Source of the DNA: Tricholomella constricta | Taxonomy: Eukaryota > Basidiomycota > Agaricomycetes > Agaricales > Lyophyllaceae | Assembly: GCA_013368375.1 (NCBI GenBank) | Contig: JAACJP010000060.1 | Location: 1 to 64,000 of the forward strand | DNA length: 64,000 bases | Direction: 5' to 3' | In this document: piece after piece, positions 52,912 to 64,000 of the stretch | How positions within the stretch are numbered: position 1 is the first letter of the stretch | Layout of the letters: the number at the start of each line of letters is the position of its first letter | Notes under the pieces: model-generated | The model's database searches: none | What the model saw: the letters and a program-made list of their open reading frames with translations, nothing else | Told to the model about the DNA's origin: nothing | Translations under genes and position numbers: made by a program

Positions 52912-53687
52912 AGCGCGCGCTTCCCCCCCCCCCCCCCCTTTTCTGCAAGTGCCACGGACACCCACCCTCTGTACCTTCCCTCCCTCCCTCCCCTCCCCTC
53001 GGATCGGCCTTACTATATATATATATATCGTTGGTGGTAACGGTGGTGGATCCGAAACTTCCAATGGAGGTTTCCGCGTCATCTCATACCTTTTGTTTTT
53101 GTTTTTGTTTTAGGTTTTTTTTTTTTTTGGTTCGTTCAGTTTGGTCGTTACGGGTGGATGTAGGGATGTATCGTTGTCGGGTGTCGTTCGTTCCGTTGCT
53201 CTTTCGCTTTTGCGCGTCGTTTAATGTCCCTCCTGTGTAATTTATTTGCTATCAAATACGAGATATTTAAATACAAATGCCCGTAAATGCAAATGCGGGG
53301 CCGGTCCTTGAGCCTGCTTCCATCTATTTATCTACGAGAGTCAGGGGGGGGGGACATATGTGCACCATCTCTTTCTGCCTCTGCCTGTGCATTGAATCTG
53401 AAGTCACGCGGATTGCACGCAGAGGCGAGGACGCGGGCACTGTGACTGACTGCGTCGCGACGACACCTTGCGTTGCGGCACCCAATGCGTTTATGCCTCC
53501 CGCCAAACCAGCAACCGTGTTTTCCAGTCTGCTCACCACAAGCTTGCACCTTTCAATCACCGCAATCAAAAAACAGGTGTGGCCTGCACAAGCAGAATAA
53601 CTGGTAGTAGTGGGTCCATGTAGGAACTGAAAGATAAATCTGTCGCAACTCAGTCTCTGTCTGTCATGGAACTGCACTTGAAACGTC
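52912..53687. other. 3' flank of IML2 and intergenic space
   Basis: Contains a poly-C run just after the IML2 stop (about 52926-52939), a (TA)n stretch near 53010 and a G-run near 53342. A 142-codon minus-strand frame at 53324-53752 overlaps the end of DUF6534 copy A and shows no domain. No gene is supported. Confidence 0.5.
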
Positions 53688-55169
53688 TTAAACTTCTGCC
53701 CCTGCAACAAGAACAGTTGTCTTTGTAGTAGAGGGCGGCCACACTTCCACATCTGCAGGATAATCCTTCTGGAAGGTTGGTGCCCGCGAGTTCAGCGACG
53801 CCAGCATGGAATTTGAATACACCTTGCCACTGAAAATGACTCTACAGGCACACTTGTGAGTATTCTTCCAGCAGCGCTAACAGGGACAATAATATACGCA
53901 CAGGGAAAAGAAATAAGGATTCCAATCACGCAGATACAACACAAGTTCCACGGTGGCGATCGCACATGTCAGGCCTCCTGTTTCCACGGCCATTCGTGTG
54001 GCGCGATGCAACACGTGGTTGACAAACTTAAAGTCACTGCTTCGCTTTGCCCATAGCTGTACCAGGGCCGCTTGGTTCAGTTGAAAAGAGATGTGAACGA
54101 TTTCACATACCTGAACCACCAACGTCACAGTTATGAGAACATCGCAAAATATACCAAGGTAATGCCATCCCTGCGTGTGATTCCAAAAAGGATCAGTGGT
54201 AAGAATTAAGTGAACTGAGGTAAGATTTGATGCGTACACTGAAGGTGTTCCTTTTAGGCACTGGTCCGTCAATCAAAAGTTCGTTCAACTGAAAATAAAA
54301 TGTTACAACTATGATAAATAGCCAGCTATGAATACGATACCGTAATGCCGAAGCAGATCGACAAAACACATGACGCTAGCGCAGCCTGGATGGTCCAGAT
54401 ATCTCATCACATCAGGAATTAACGATATGTGAGCTGAACACGCACCAATAGGATAGCGATGACAAGGGGAGTCATCAGCCGGGAGTCACCCTTCAGGACC
54501 CAGATACGCCAAGCAAAGAATGACTGAGCAATGAATGCGACTACATGGAAAAAGTGTGAGCATCTCATCCTTGAACAGCAATGGCTGGCGAGTCACTTAT
54601 TCCAGCCAGCGGTGTGTGAGTACGGAGGCTCCAAGTACCATGAAAGCGATTGAAATATTCGCCGTCATCGACAGCGATATACCTATGAATGAAGGATGGT
54701 CAAGTGAATATGTATGAGAATGATATGGCGGCCGAACAGGCATACCAGATATAATGAGTCGAAAAGCACGTCTGGATAATATCCAGGAAAAGAACGAGAT
54801 ACACTAGATGTGTGTGTGTGTGCCGTCTAAGCGATCAAATGGATCAGACGTAAAATGGGCACGGACCTAGTAACTTTATTGCTAGCTTATCTCCCCGAAA
54901 TGTCAGAGTGTAGAAATACACCTGTACAGCGAGGACTCCCATGAGGGCTGTGGAGGCGTATACTCAGAGACGTACACTGATGAGTTCACGGAAAACTCAC
55001 TCACCGTAGTTCAGAAGATTTCCGATAAGCTGAGAAGTGAGGGAACGAGTGAGCAAAAGTATGCATAACTAGGGGAAGGACGCCTACGATGGGGCCATTA
55101 CTACAAAATGTCACAGTTATCACCAGCCACAATATATAGATCAGACACGGAAACTTACAAATCTGGCAT
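53688..55169 (-). CDS. DUF6534 membrane protein, copy A
   Basis: Predicted fungal multi-pass membrane protein of the DUF6534 family, role unknown. The likely start is ATG 55169; the first short exons join as MPDF, NGPI and LIGNLLNY. Then ALMGVLAVQVYFYTLTF, VYLVLFLDIIQTCFSTHYIW, FFAWRIWVLKGDSRLM, LGIFCDVLITVTLVVQV, a basic loop with DFKFVNHVLHRATRMAVETGGL, and the family's closing KVYSNSMLASLNSRAP. Stop TAA at 53688-53690. Many small exons; several borders are approximate. This copy is the most diverged of the four and lies next to the complete IML2 gene, so it probably marks the original arrangement. Confidence 0.65.
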
Positions 55170-55954
55170 GACGAGGCTCGACGATAGCAGGTGGGAGATG
55201 GGTGGCGGTGGAATGGCTTGAGCCTAGAAGGACAAACGGCATTACTTATATCAACCCACCTCAGCGTCTAGTCTCATCGAAAGTTGTGAACAGAAAATGT
55301 GATGCTCCATGTTCATCGACACAATTATAGACGTGTACAAGGATCAAACGAGTGCTATAAAAACGCACCTGGAGCCCAGCCACAGTCGAGCGATCAAATA
55401 ATGAGGCTGTCTCGATGTTCTCCATAGTCTGAGAGCATCAGATGGAAAGAGTAAGCAACGTTCTTCGGCTCCTTGGTATCTTGAGTAAGTCGTCCACGAA
55501 GGTACCCTGCTACTAGTTCACGAATCCAGAATTTGAGAAGCTATTGGATAAGACAAAGATCTGGCAATGCCCTCAGAATTCACCATCTCTGAATGTCCTC
55601 TCAACGTCCTTGTACGTCTTCATGACAGAAAATGTACACAGACCCTGCGATCCAGCGGAGTGCTGCTGCAAAGGGACACCAGCCCCTTATCGCATGTCGA
55701 TCGTCAGCGCCTGCAGAGACTGACCTGTTATTTATAGACAAAGATCCTATGAAACGAAAGATCTGTTTGGGCAGGAGGTCTCGATGCACTGTGTGGAGTA
55801 AAAAGGAGCCACTGCCACCAGATGTCACATGGAGGCGGTGCACATCGTTTGACCGGAAGGAAGCCCGTCAGACACCCATCAACGCTGTGTTCTCATCTGT
55901 GTCATTCCTGGGTGCTTCGAACCATTCGGAACGCCTGTCATGGCCTCTGGATAT
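55170..55954. other. upstream flank of DUF6534 copy A and copied IML2 promoter
   Basis: A possible earlier exon of copy A (MENIETASLFDRSTV, about 55370-55430) lies here. From about 55828 the sequence copies the 5' flank of IML2 (TCACATGGAGGCGGTGCA also at 49472). The rest shows no gene. Confidence 0.45.
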
Positions 55955-57036
55955 TGAATGACCATCGCCGTCGTGGGCTACCCTCTATTACCAACCGCCG
56001 GTATCCCCACAATCCCAAAGAGGCGCTAGCTCCCAGGTGTGAGGTATTCACTAGAGCTCGCACACGATCGAAAGCAAGGACAAGAGTAATGATGCATGGG
56101 CTTCACTGATCTAGTGCGTGAAGGGTCTGATATCGTCGTATGCGAACGAATAGCGTCGTCCACCTGACTGTCAGCCCTATTTGTTCTGAATATAGCCATC
56201 GACGTCGACTCTGATGTAATCTGGCATGCACTCTACTCGCTGTGGAAACAATATCGCGTCGCTGTACCACAAGGACGCCGGCTTCTTTGGCTCGATTATG
56301 GCTCGGCAGGTTTCATCTGGCATCCACCGTACTCGCCGTGGAAACCACATCGCGTCGCTGCACCCCAAGAAGGCCAGCTTCTTTGGCTCGGTGGCTCGGC
56401 AAGCTTCAACTCGTCGTCTTGCTTGATCAAGAGCATGATAAACGGCCATGCCGAGCTTGTATACGCTCAGAGCCATTTCTCGTAAGATACTCCCTCTCGC
56501 ACGCGACGGCGAGGGCATGGCCGAAGACTCGCGGAAGGACAAGGCGAAGGGAAAGGAGAAGGGGGCAGGTTGGGCGTGGACAAGTATCAGGCGGCGCAAC
56601 GGTGTAACCTACTGGGATGATCTACGCCTTGCGCGGTTCCTTGAGCGCGTGTTTGCGTTTCAGAGCATATCGGGTCCGTCTCTGCCTTTGCATCTCATTT
56701 ATTCCCTCTTTTCCGCTTGCCTTCGCCTTGCTGCTCTAGTTGTCGTCTCCTGATCTACCGCCTCTCTTCCCTCTGTTGCTTCGCACTTTACGGAGAGCAC
56801 TGTATTAACGCTACTGCGGGCGCAGGGTCAGGTTTTTTCCTCCGACGCTCGCCTTTCTTTGCTCAATTTTGACGGTGGTAATCTGCCACCGCTCCTTTGT
56901 TTCGTGTTGCGGTGAACTGTCGCTCTCGTTCTTGTTTTCTCTTCACCTTGTGTAAACGGAATGCGTTACGCATGATACACGCGGCGCTCGATGCGCCGCT
57001 GACTTCGTATCCGCAGTTCCGCCGTCACAGGTCGTA
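55955..57036 (+). pseudogene. IML2 pseudogene 1
   Basis: Pieces of IML2 in order: exon 1 (AATCCCAAAGAGGCGCTAG), exon 2 twice in tandem (56221-56314 and 56315-56407, both with CTTCTTTGGCTCG), part of exon 6 (KGKEKGAGWAW and YWDDLRLARFLERV), and exon 11 to the TAG at 57034-57036. Exons 3-5 and 7-10 are missing and the frames are broken. Confidence 0.8.
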
Positions 57037-57275
57037 GAGCGCGAGCCCCTCCTCTCCCCCTTGCGAGTGTCATGAACACACTTCCCCCTTGCCCTTCCCT
57101 CCCTCCACGGCTCGCCTTACTATATATCGCTGGCTGGTGGTAGTGGATCGGAAACTTCCATTCATTTGTTCATTCGTTACGGGGCGACGTATGGATGTAT
57201 CGTAGTCGCGTATCGTTCCTTTGCTTCCCCGCGCGCCGTCTCGGGTCTCTCCTGTGTACATACACCTGCACCAGC

Positions 57276-58819
57276 TCAGTTTCTCGATCCGATAGAGCAA
57301 GCTTCCGCTTCTGCAGCAGGAATAGTTGTCTTTATAATGGAGTGAGGCAGCCACACTTCCACATCTGCAGGAGGAAAATCTTTCCGGAAGGTTGGTGCCC
57401 GCGAGTTCAGCGACGCCAGCAGGGAATTTGAATACACCTTCCCACTGATAATAATTCTACAGACGTCGCAGACTTGTAAGTATCTTTGTCCAGCAGCACT
57501 AACATGGACAATGAACAATGGAATACGCACAGGGCAAAGAAATGTACATTCCTCCAGGATGCAACTCGAAACAATGCAAGTTCTGCGATGGCGATTAGAC
57601 ATGTCAGGCCTCCTGTTTCTATGGCCATTCGTGCGGTGCGATGCAGCACGTGGTTGACGTATTTGAAGTCGCGGTTTCGCTTTGCCCGTAGCTGCGCCAG
57701 GGCCACGCTCTTGGTTCAGTTGGGCCAAATGTTGAATGGTTTCTCGTACCTGGAACACCAAAGTCACAGTTATGAGGACATCACAAAATATATTGATAGA
57801 AAGCCATCCCTGTGTGTGATTCCACATAAAGATCAGAGTGGTGAGAAGTGAACGTTGAATTGGTTCGTACAGTGAAGGCGCTCTTTTGAAGTGATTCCCC
57901 TCCAATTAAAGCAACGTCCAACTGTAGATAGAATGTCAAGGATATGATAATTGACCGGCTTTGAACACAATACCACAATCCCGTAGCAAAAAGACAGAAC
58001 ACATGACGTTAGCGCAGCCTAGATGGTCGGGATATCTCACTCCTTCAAGAATTAACGACATGTTAGCTGAACACGCACCACAAGGATGACGATGACAAGA
58101 ATAGTCTGAATCAGCGGCCAACGGCTACCTCTCAAGACCCAGATTCGCCAAGCAAAGAATGACTGGACGATGAACGCGACTACGTCGAAGAAGTGTGAGC
58201 ATCTTGTCCTTGAACAGTACTAGCAAGTTACTTGATCCAGCCAAGGGCGTGAGAGTACCGAGGCTCCAGGCAGCAATAGCGGGACTCGTATCACCCCAGC
58301 CATCGACAAGGCTTTGCCTACAATCAAAGGAAGGGTGAGTGGATATATATGAGAATGATATGATGATGGCCGAACAGGCGTACCAGAAATAATGAGTTGA
58401 AAAGCACGTCTGGATGATATCCAGGAGAAATACGAGATACACTAGATATGCGTGTGTGCGTCCAGAACGATCAAATGAACAGACGTTCAATGGGGCACAA
58501 ACCTAACGACTTTATCGCTAGCCTATCTCCTTGAAATGTAAGAGTGTAAAAATACACTTGCATAGCAAGAACTCCCATGAGGGCTGTCGAGAGGTACACT
58601 CAGACATACGCCAATGAGTGCATAGAGAATTCACTCACCATAATTCAAAAGATTCCCAATGAACTGAGGAGTGATGGGGCGAGTGAGCAAAAGTATGCAC
58701 CAATATTTCGGGGAAAGGGCGCCTACGAAGGGGCTGAGACTGCATACGTGTCCGCAGTCATCATGAGCCACGATATAGAGATCAGACATGGGGACTCACA
58801 GAGCCACGGGCGCTGCCAT
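57276..58819 (-). CDS. DUF6534 membrane protein, copy B
   Basis: Same family and exon plan as copy A. ATG 58819 (MAAPVAL), then FIGNLLNY, ALMGVLAMQVYFYTLTF, VYLVFLLDIIQTCFSTHYFW, LVDGWGDTSPAIAAWSLGTL, IAFIVQSFFAWRIWVLRGSR, a splice to AALTSCVLSFCYGIV, GGESLQKSAF, GWLSINIFCDVLITVTLVFQ, DFKYVNHVLHRTARMAIETGG and KVYSNSLLASLNSRAP, ending at 57276. An intron of 54 nt (GTAACT to CGTAG) joins the PLAGS and IAFIVQ codons in phase. Compared with A, the first coding exon differs. Frames appear open, so it could be functional. Confidence 0.62.
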
Positions 58820-59099
58820 GATGAGGCTCGAAGATATCAGTCGGGTGATGGGGAGGCGTTGCTTGAGCCTAGAAGGACAGACGGCAGTACTTATATCAAT
58901 CAACCAACTCCATCTCAGCGTCTATTCTCATCAGAAGTTATCAACAGAAAATGTGACGCTCCATGTTCGTCGACACAATCATAGCTGTCTGTTTACAAGG
59001 ATCGATCGAGTGCTAAAAAAACACACAGTAGTCTGCATTTCCCAAGGACTGTCATCGAGAGGTCAGGATTTTCAGTCGGAGCTTCAAAGCTGGCAGTGT

Positions 59100-59252
59100 A
59101 GAATCCACCGCTCCTTTGTTTCGTGTTGTGGTCTGTCGCTCTCGTTCTTGCTTTCTCTTCACCTTATGTAAACGGAATCCGTTACACATGATACACGCGG
59201 CGCTCGATGCGCCGCTGACTTCGTATCCGCAGTTCCGCCGACACAGGTCGTA
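59100..59252 (+). pseudogene. IML2 exon 11 remnant, unit C
   Basis: Matches IML2 intron 10 and exon 11 (CGGCGCTCGATGCGCCGCTG) with in-frame stops. It marks the start of tandem unit C. Confidence 0.7.
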
Positions 59253-59502
59253 CGTAGAGCGCGAGCCTCTCCCCCCTCCCCTTGCGAGTGTCATGAGCAC
59301 ACTTCATCGTTGCCTTTCCCTCCCTCCATGGCTCGCCTTACTATATATCGCTGGCTGGTGGTAGTGGATCCGAAACTTCCATTCATTTGTTCGTTCGTCA
59401 CGGTTACGGTCGACGTGTGGGATGTATCGTAGTCGCGTGTCGTTCCTTTGCTTCCCCGCGCGCCATCTCCGGTCCCTCCTGTGTAAATACACCTGCACCA
59501 CC

Positions 59503-61046
59503 TCAGCTTCTCGATGCTGTAGAGTAAGCTTCCGCTTCTGCAGCAGGAATAGTTGTCTTTATAATGGAGTGAGGCAGCCACACCTCCACATCTTCAGGAG
59601 GAAAATCCTTCCGAAAGGTCGATGCCCGCGAGTTCAGCGACGCCAGCAGGGAATTTGAATACACCTTCCCACTGATAATAATTCTACAGACATCGCACAC
59701 TTGTAAGTATCTTTGTCCAGCAGCGCTAACATGGACAATGAACAATGGAATACGCACAGGGCAAAGAAATGTACATTCCTCCAGGACGCAACTCGAAACA
59801 ATGCAAGTTCTGCGATGGCGATTAGACATGTCAGGCCTCCTGTTTCTATGGCCATTCGTGCGGTGCGATGCAGCACGTGGTTGACATATTTGAAGTCGCT
59901 GTTTCGCTTTGCCCGTAGCTGCGCCAGGGCCACGCTCTTGGTTCAGTTGGGCCAAATGTTGAATGGTTTCTCGTACCTGGAACACCAAAGTCACAGTTAT
60001 GAGGACATCGCAAACTATATTGATAGAAAGCCATCCCTGTGTGTGATTCCACAGAAAGATCAGAGTGGTGAGAAGTGAACGTTGAATTGATTCGTACAGT
60101 GAAGGCGCTCTTTTGAAGTGATTCCCCTCCAATTAAAGCAACGTCCAACTGTAGATAGAATGTCAAGGATATGATAATTGACCGGCTTTGAACACAATAC
60201 CACAATCCCGTAGCAAAAAGACAGAACACATGACGTTAGCGCAGCCTAGATGGTCGGGATATCTCACTCCTTCAAGAATTAACGACATGTTAGCTGAACA
60301 CGCACCACAAGGATGACGATGACAAGAATAGTCTGAATCAGCGGCCAACGGCTACCTCTCAACACCCAGATTCGCCAAGCAAAGAATGACTGGACGATGA
60401 ACGCGACTACGTCGAAGAAGTGTGAGCATCTTGTCCTTGAACAGTACTAGCAAGTTACTTGATCCAGCCAAGGGCGTGAGAGTACCGAGGCTCCAGGCAG
60501 CAATAGCGGGACTCGTATCACCCCAGCCATCGACAAGGCTTTGCCTACAATCAAAGGAAGGGTGAGTGGATATATATGAGAATGATAATATGATGGCCGA
60601 ACAGGCGTACCAGAAATAATGAGTTGAAAAGCACGTCTGGATGATATCCAGGACAAATACGAGATACACTAGATGTGCGTGTGTGCGGTCAGAACGATCA
60701 AATGAACAGACGTTCAATGAGGCACAAACCTAACGACTTTATCGCTAGCCTATCTTCTTGAAATGTAAGAGTGTAAAAATACACTTGCATAGCAAGAACG
60801 CCCATGAGGGCTGTCGAGAGGTACACTCAGATATACGCCAATGAGTGCACAGAGAATTCACTCACCATAATTCAAAAGATTCCCAATGAACTGAGGAGTG
60901 ATGGCGCGAGTGAGCAAAAGTATGCACCAATATTTCGGAGAAAGGGCGCCTACAAAGGGGCTGAGACTGCATACACGTTCGCAGTCATCATGAGCCACGA
61001 TATAGAGATCAGACATGGGGACTCACAGAGCCACGGGCGCTGCCAT
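59503..61046 (-). CDS. DUF6534 membrane protein, copy C
   Basis: Near-identical to copy B at a distance of 2,227 bp, with the same start (ATG 61046) and exon borders. Differences are scattered single bases, for example DVEVWLPH kept, KDFPPEDVEV for KDFPPADVEV and a Ser-Arg-Ser end. The high identity points to recent unequal crossover or gene conversion. Confidence 0.62.
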
Positions 61047-61326
61047 GATGAGGCTCGAAGATATCAGTCGGCTGATGGGGAGGCGTTGCTTGAGCCTAGA
61101 AGGACAGACGGCAGTACTTATATCAATCAACCAACTCCATCTCAGCGTCTATTCTCATCAGAAGTTATCAACAGAAAATGTGACGCTCCATGTTCGTCGA
61201 CACAATCATAGCTGTCTGTTTACAAGGATCGATCGAGTGCTAAAAAAACACACAGTAGTCTGCATTTCCCAAGGACTGTCATCGAGAGGTCAGGTTTTTC
61301 AGTCGGAGCTTCAAAGCTGGCAGTGT

Positions 61327-61479
61327 AGAATCCACCGCTCCTTTGTTTCGTGTTGTGGTCTGTCGCTCTCGTTCTTGCTTTCTCTTCACCTTATGTAAAC
61401 GGAATCCGTTACACATGATACACGCGGCGCTCGATGCGCCGCTGACTTCGTATCCGCAGTTCCGCCGACACAGGTCGTA
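61327..61479 (+). pseudogene. IML2 exon 11 remnant, unit D
   Basis: Same remnant as at 59100-59252, 2,227 bp further on. Confidence 0.7.
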
Positions 61480-61726
61480 CGTAGAGCGCGAGCCTCTCCC
61501 CCCTCCCCTTGCGAGTGTCATGAGCACACTTCATCGTTGCCTTTCCCTCCCTCCATGGCTCGCCTTACTATATATCGCTGGCTGGTGGTAGTGGATCCGA
61601 AACTTCCATTCATTTGTTCGTTCGTCACGGTTACGCGACGTATGGATGTATCGTAGTCGCGTGTCGTTCCTTTGCTTCCCCGCGCGCCGTCGCCGGTCCC
61701 TCCTATGTATACACACCTGCACCACC

Positions 61727-63277
61727 TCAGCTTCTCGATGCTGTAGAGTAAGTTTCCGCTTCTGCAGCAGGAATAGTTGTCTTTATAATGGAGTGAGGCA
61801 GCCACACCTCCACATCTTCAGGAGGAAAATCCTTCCGAAAGGTCGGTGCCCGCGAGTTCAGCGACGCCAGCAGGGAATTTGAATACACCTTCCCACTGAT
61901 AATAATCCTACACAACATCGCACATTCGTAAGTATCTTTATCCAGCAGCGCTAACATGAACAGAGGAATACGCACAGGGCAAAGAAATGGACATTCCTCC
62001 AGGACGCGAAGAGCGCAAGTTCTGCGATGGCGATTAGACATGTTAGGCCTCCTGTTTCTATGGCCATGCGTGCGGCGCGGTGCAGCACGTGGTTGACGTA
62101 TTTGAAGTCGCGGTTTCGCTTTGCCCGTAGCTGCACCAGGGCCACTTGGTTCAGTTAAAAAGGAATGTGAACGGTTTCACATACCTGAACCACCAATGTC
62201 ACGGTTATGAGGACATCGCAAACTATACTGATGGAAAGCCATCCCTATGTGTAATTCCGCAGAAAGATCAGAGCGGTGAGAAGTGGACGTTGAATTGGAT
62301 CGTACAGTGAAGGCGCTCTTTTGAAGTAATTCCCCTTCAATCAAAGCAACGTCCGACTGTAGTAGATAGGATGTCAAGGATATGATAATTAGCCAGCTAT
62401 GAATACAATACCACGATACCGTAGCAAAAAGACAGAACGCATGACGTAAGCGCAGCCTACATGGTCATTATATCTCACCACATCAAGAATTAACGACATG
62501 TAAGTTGGGAACGCACCACAAGGATGATGATGACAAGAAAATTCTGAATCGACGGCCAACGGCTAGTCTTCAGGACCCAGATTCGCCACGCAAAGAATGT
62601 CTGGACGATGAACGCGACTACATCGAAGGTAGTTTGTAAGCATTTTATGTCCTCCAACAGCAACGATGGCGAGGTACTTGATCCAGCCAGGGGCGTGAGA
62701 GTACCGAGGCTCCAGGAAGCAACAGCGGGACTTGAATCACCCCAGCCATCGACAAGGCCGTGCCTACAATCCAAAAATGGTGAAGTGGATATATATGTAT
62801 ATATGAGAATGATGTGGTGGGAGCAGGCGTACCAGAAATAATGAGTCGAGAAGCACGTCTGGATGATATCTAGGAAAAGAACGAGGTACACTAGATGTGC
62901 GTGTGTGTGTGCGGTCAGAGCGATCAGATGGATGCAGACGTGCAATGGGGCACGGACCTAATGACTTGAGCGCTAGCCTGTCTCCTTGAAATGTAAGTGT
63001 GTAGAAATACACTTGCATAGCAAGGACTCCCATGAGGGCTGTCCGAGAGAGGTACACTCAGATATACGCCAATGAGTGCGCAGAGGATGGACTCACCGTA
63101 GTTCAAGAGATTCCCAATAAACTGAGGAGTGGAGGCACGAGTGAGCAAAAGTATGCACGACTATTTCGGGGAAAAGGCGCCTACGAAGGGGCTGAGACTA
63201 CATACGTGTTCGCAGTCATCATGAGCCACGATGTAAAGATCAGACATGGGGACTCACAGAGCCACCGGTGCTGCCAT
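61727..63277 (-). CDS. DUF6534 membrane protein, copy D
   Basis: Third unit of the array, more diverged than B and C. ATG 63277 (MAAPVAL). It keeps FIGNLLNY, VYLVLFLDIIQTCFSTHYFW, LVDGWGDSSPAVASWSLGTL, IAFIVQTFFAWRIWVLKTSR, DFKYVNHVLHRAARMAIETGG and KVYSNSLLASLNSRAP, ending at 61727. A 61-nt intron (GTACCT to ATGTAG) joins the same codons as in B. A short deletion lies near 61965-62010, where B reads ALFRVASWRN and D ALFASWRN. The region 5' of the gene has been replaced by IML2 upstream sequence. Confidence 0.58.
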
Positions 63278-63527
63278 GATGAAGGCTCGACGATATCAGC
63301 TGAGAGATGGGGAGGTGTTGCTTGAGCCTAGAAGGACAGACGGCATTACTTATATCAATCAACCAACCAACCAACCAACCTCAGCGTCTATCCTCATCAA
63401 AAGTTGCCAACAGGCAATGTGATGCTCCGTGTTCATCGAAATCATGGACGTCTACACAAGTCTACAAGTCGGATTAAACGAGTGCTAAAAAAACACACGC
63501 ACACACCTGGATTCATTGCAGAATTCA

Positions 63528-64000
63528 CACGGAGGCGGTGCGCATCGTTTGACCGCAACGTAACGCTCACCTTAACCCTGCGCATACCCCGTCAGCCGCC
63601 CACCAACAGATGCTGTATTCTCATGTATCATTCCTCGCGAACCTATTCCTGAATGCTTGTCGTAGTCTCTGAATCACCATCGTCGTCGTGGGTTACCTTA
63701 CAACACCAAGGAGGCGCTACCTCCCAGGTGGGAGCTATGCGCTAGAGCTCTTCTTGACGTCGCACACGGTCGAAAGCAAGGGTAACTGCCACAAGAGCAA
63801 TGGTACAAAGGCCAGCCGTCATTTTACCACCGGTGCGGCCTGATCCAATGCGTGAAGGGTTTGATGTCGTATACGAGCGAGTCGCGTCGTTCACCTGATC
63901 GTTGAAGCTCTTTTCGTTATATTAAGCCATTGGTGTTGACTGATACAATCTGGTATCCACCAGCTCTGACAATATCGACGGCGGCCTCCATGCTCCCCGC
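63528..64000 (+). pseudogene. IML2 pseudogene 2 (continues past window)
   Basis: Begins with the IML2 5' flank (TCACACGGAGGCGGTGCG), then decayed exon 1 (GGGAGCTATGCGCTAGAGCT, GTGAAGGGTTTGATGTCGTA) and the start of exon 2 near 63950. It lacks the original ATG and has frame breaks. The window ends inside it. Confidence 0.75.

Larger units (their letters stand above)
56880..63500. repeat. tandem array of three ~2.23-kb units (IML2 3' end + DUF6534 gene)
   Basis: Matching points recur at a spacing of 2,227 bp between units B and C and about 2,224-2,231 bp between C and D. Each unit begins with IML2 intron 10/exon 11 sequence and includes one minus-strand DUF6534 gene. B and C are nearly identical; D is more diverged. 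Confidence 0.88.

Noticed and set aside
52926..52939. Poly-C run as a functional element
   Set aside because: A simple homopolymer in a 3' flank; no sign of function.
52456..53082. 208-codon minus-strand frame across the IML2 3' end
   Set aside because: Basic, low-complexity translation opposite well-spliced IML2 exons; no domain.

Overview
The window looks like nuclear DNA of a mushroom-forming fungus (Agaricomycete, Basidiomycota). Genes are cut by many short GT-AG introns, and the gene families seen are basidiomycete ones: Plavaka and Tnp2-like transposases, chromodomain Ty3/Gypsy elements, DUF6698 and DUF6534. No rRNA, tRNA, CRISPR array or bacterial-style operon was seen.

From 1 to about 48 kb the window is a nest of transposable elements. 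A Tnp2-type transposase (499-3611, minus) faces a small hypothetical gene (4139-5261). Then come two copies of one head-to-head pair, a DUF6698 gene on the minus strand and a Plavaka transposase on the plus strand: copy 1 at 6206-13107, copy 2 at 13940-37696. Copy 1 carries an 889-bp hAT-like element (8460-9348, 8-bp duplication CTCTGCAC). Copy 2 is split by a full-length 10,560-bp Gypsy element (16169-26728; 234-bp LTRs differing at one base; duplication TATTT), by a 221-bp solo LTR (29712-29932; CTCGA) and by a composite block (about 30783-37071). That block holds a deleted second Gypsy, itself hit by a 960-bp solo LTR (33688-34647; AGTTC), and a cysteine-protease-like ORF. With these insertions removed, the two pairs are nearly the same length. 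Both Plavaka genes are broken, yet both DUF6698 genes read open through every exon.

From 38 to 49 kb lies a family of small 139-residue genes in three copies, with inverted and direct duplication of their flanks. Comparing copies gives empty sites that define two DNA transposons to the base: a 170-bp MITE (39145-39314, duplication TGA) and a 5,960-bp Tnp2-like element (41052-47011, duplication ATT, 17-bp inverted ends) with two convergent genes.

From 49.6 kb onward the DNA is host-like. A complete 11-exon IML2/TTC39-family gene (49615-52911) converges on a DUF6534 membrane-protein gene (53688-55169). This pair has been duplicated downstream: three more DUF6534 copies lie in a tandem array with a period near 2.23 kb, each unit keeping a decayed piece of the IML2 3' end. 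Larger IML2 pseudogenes lie at 55955-57036 and from 63528 past the window end.
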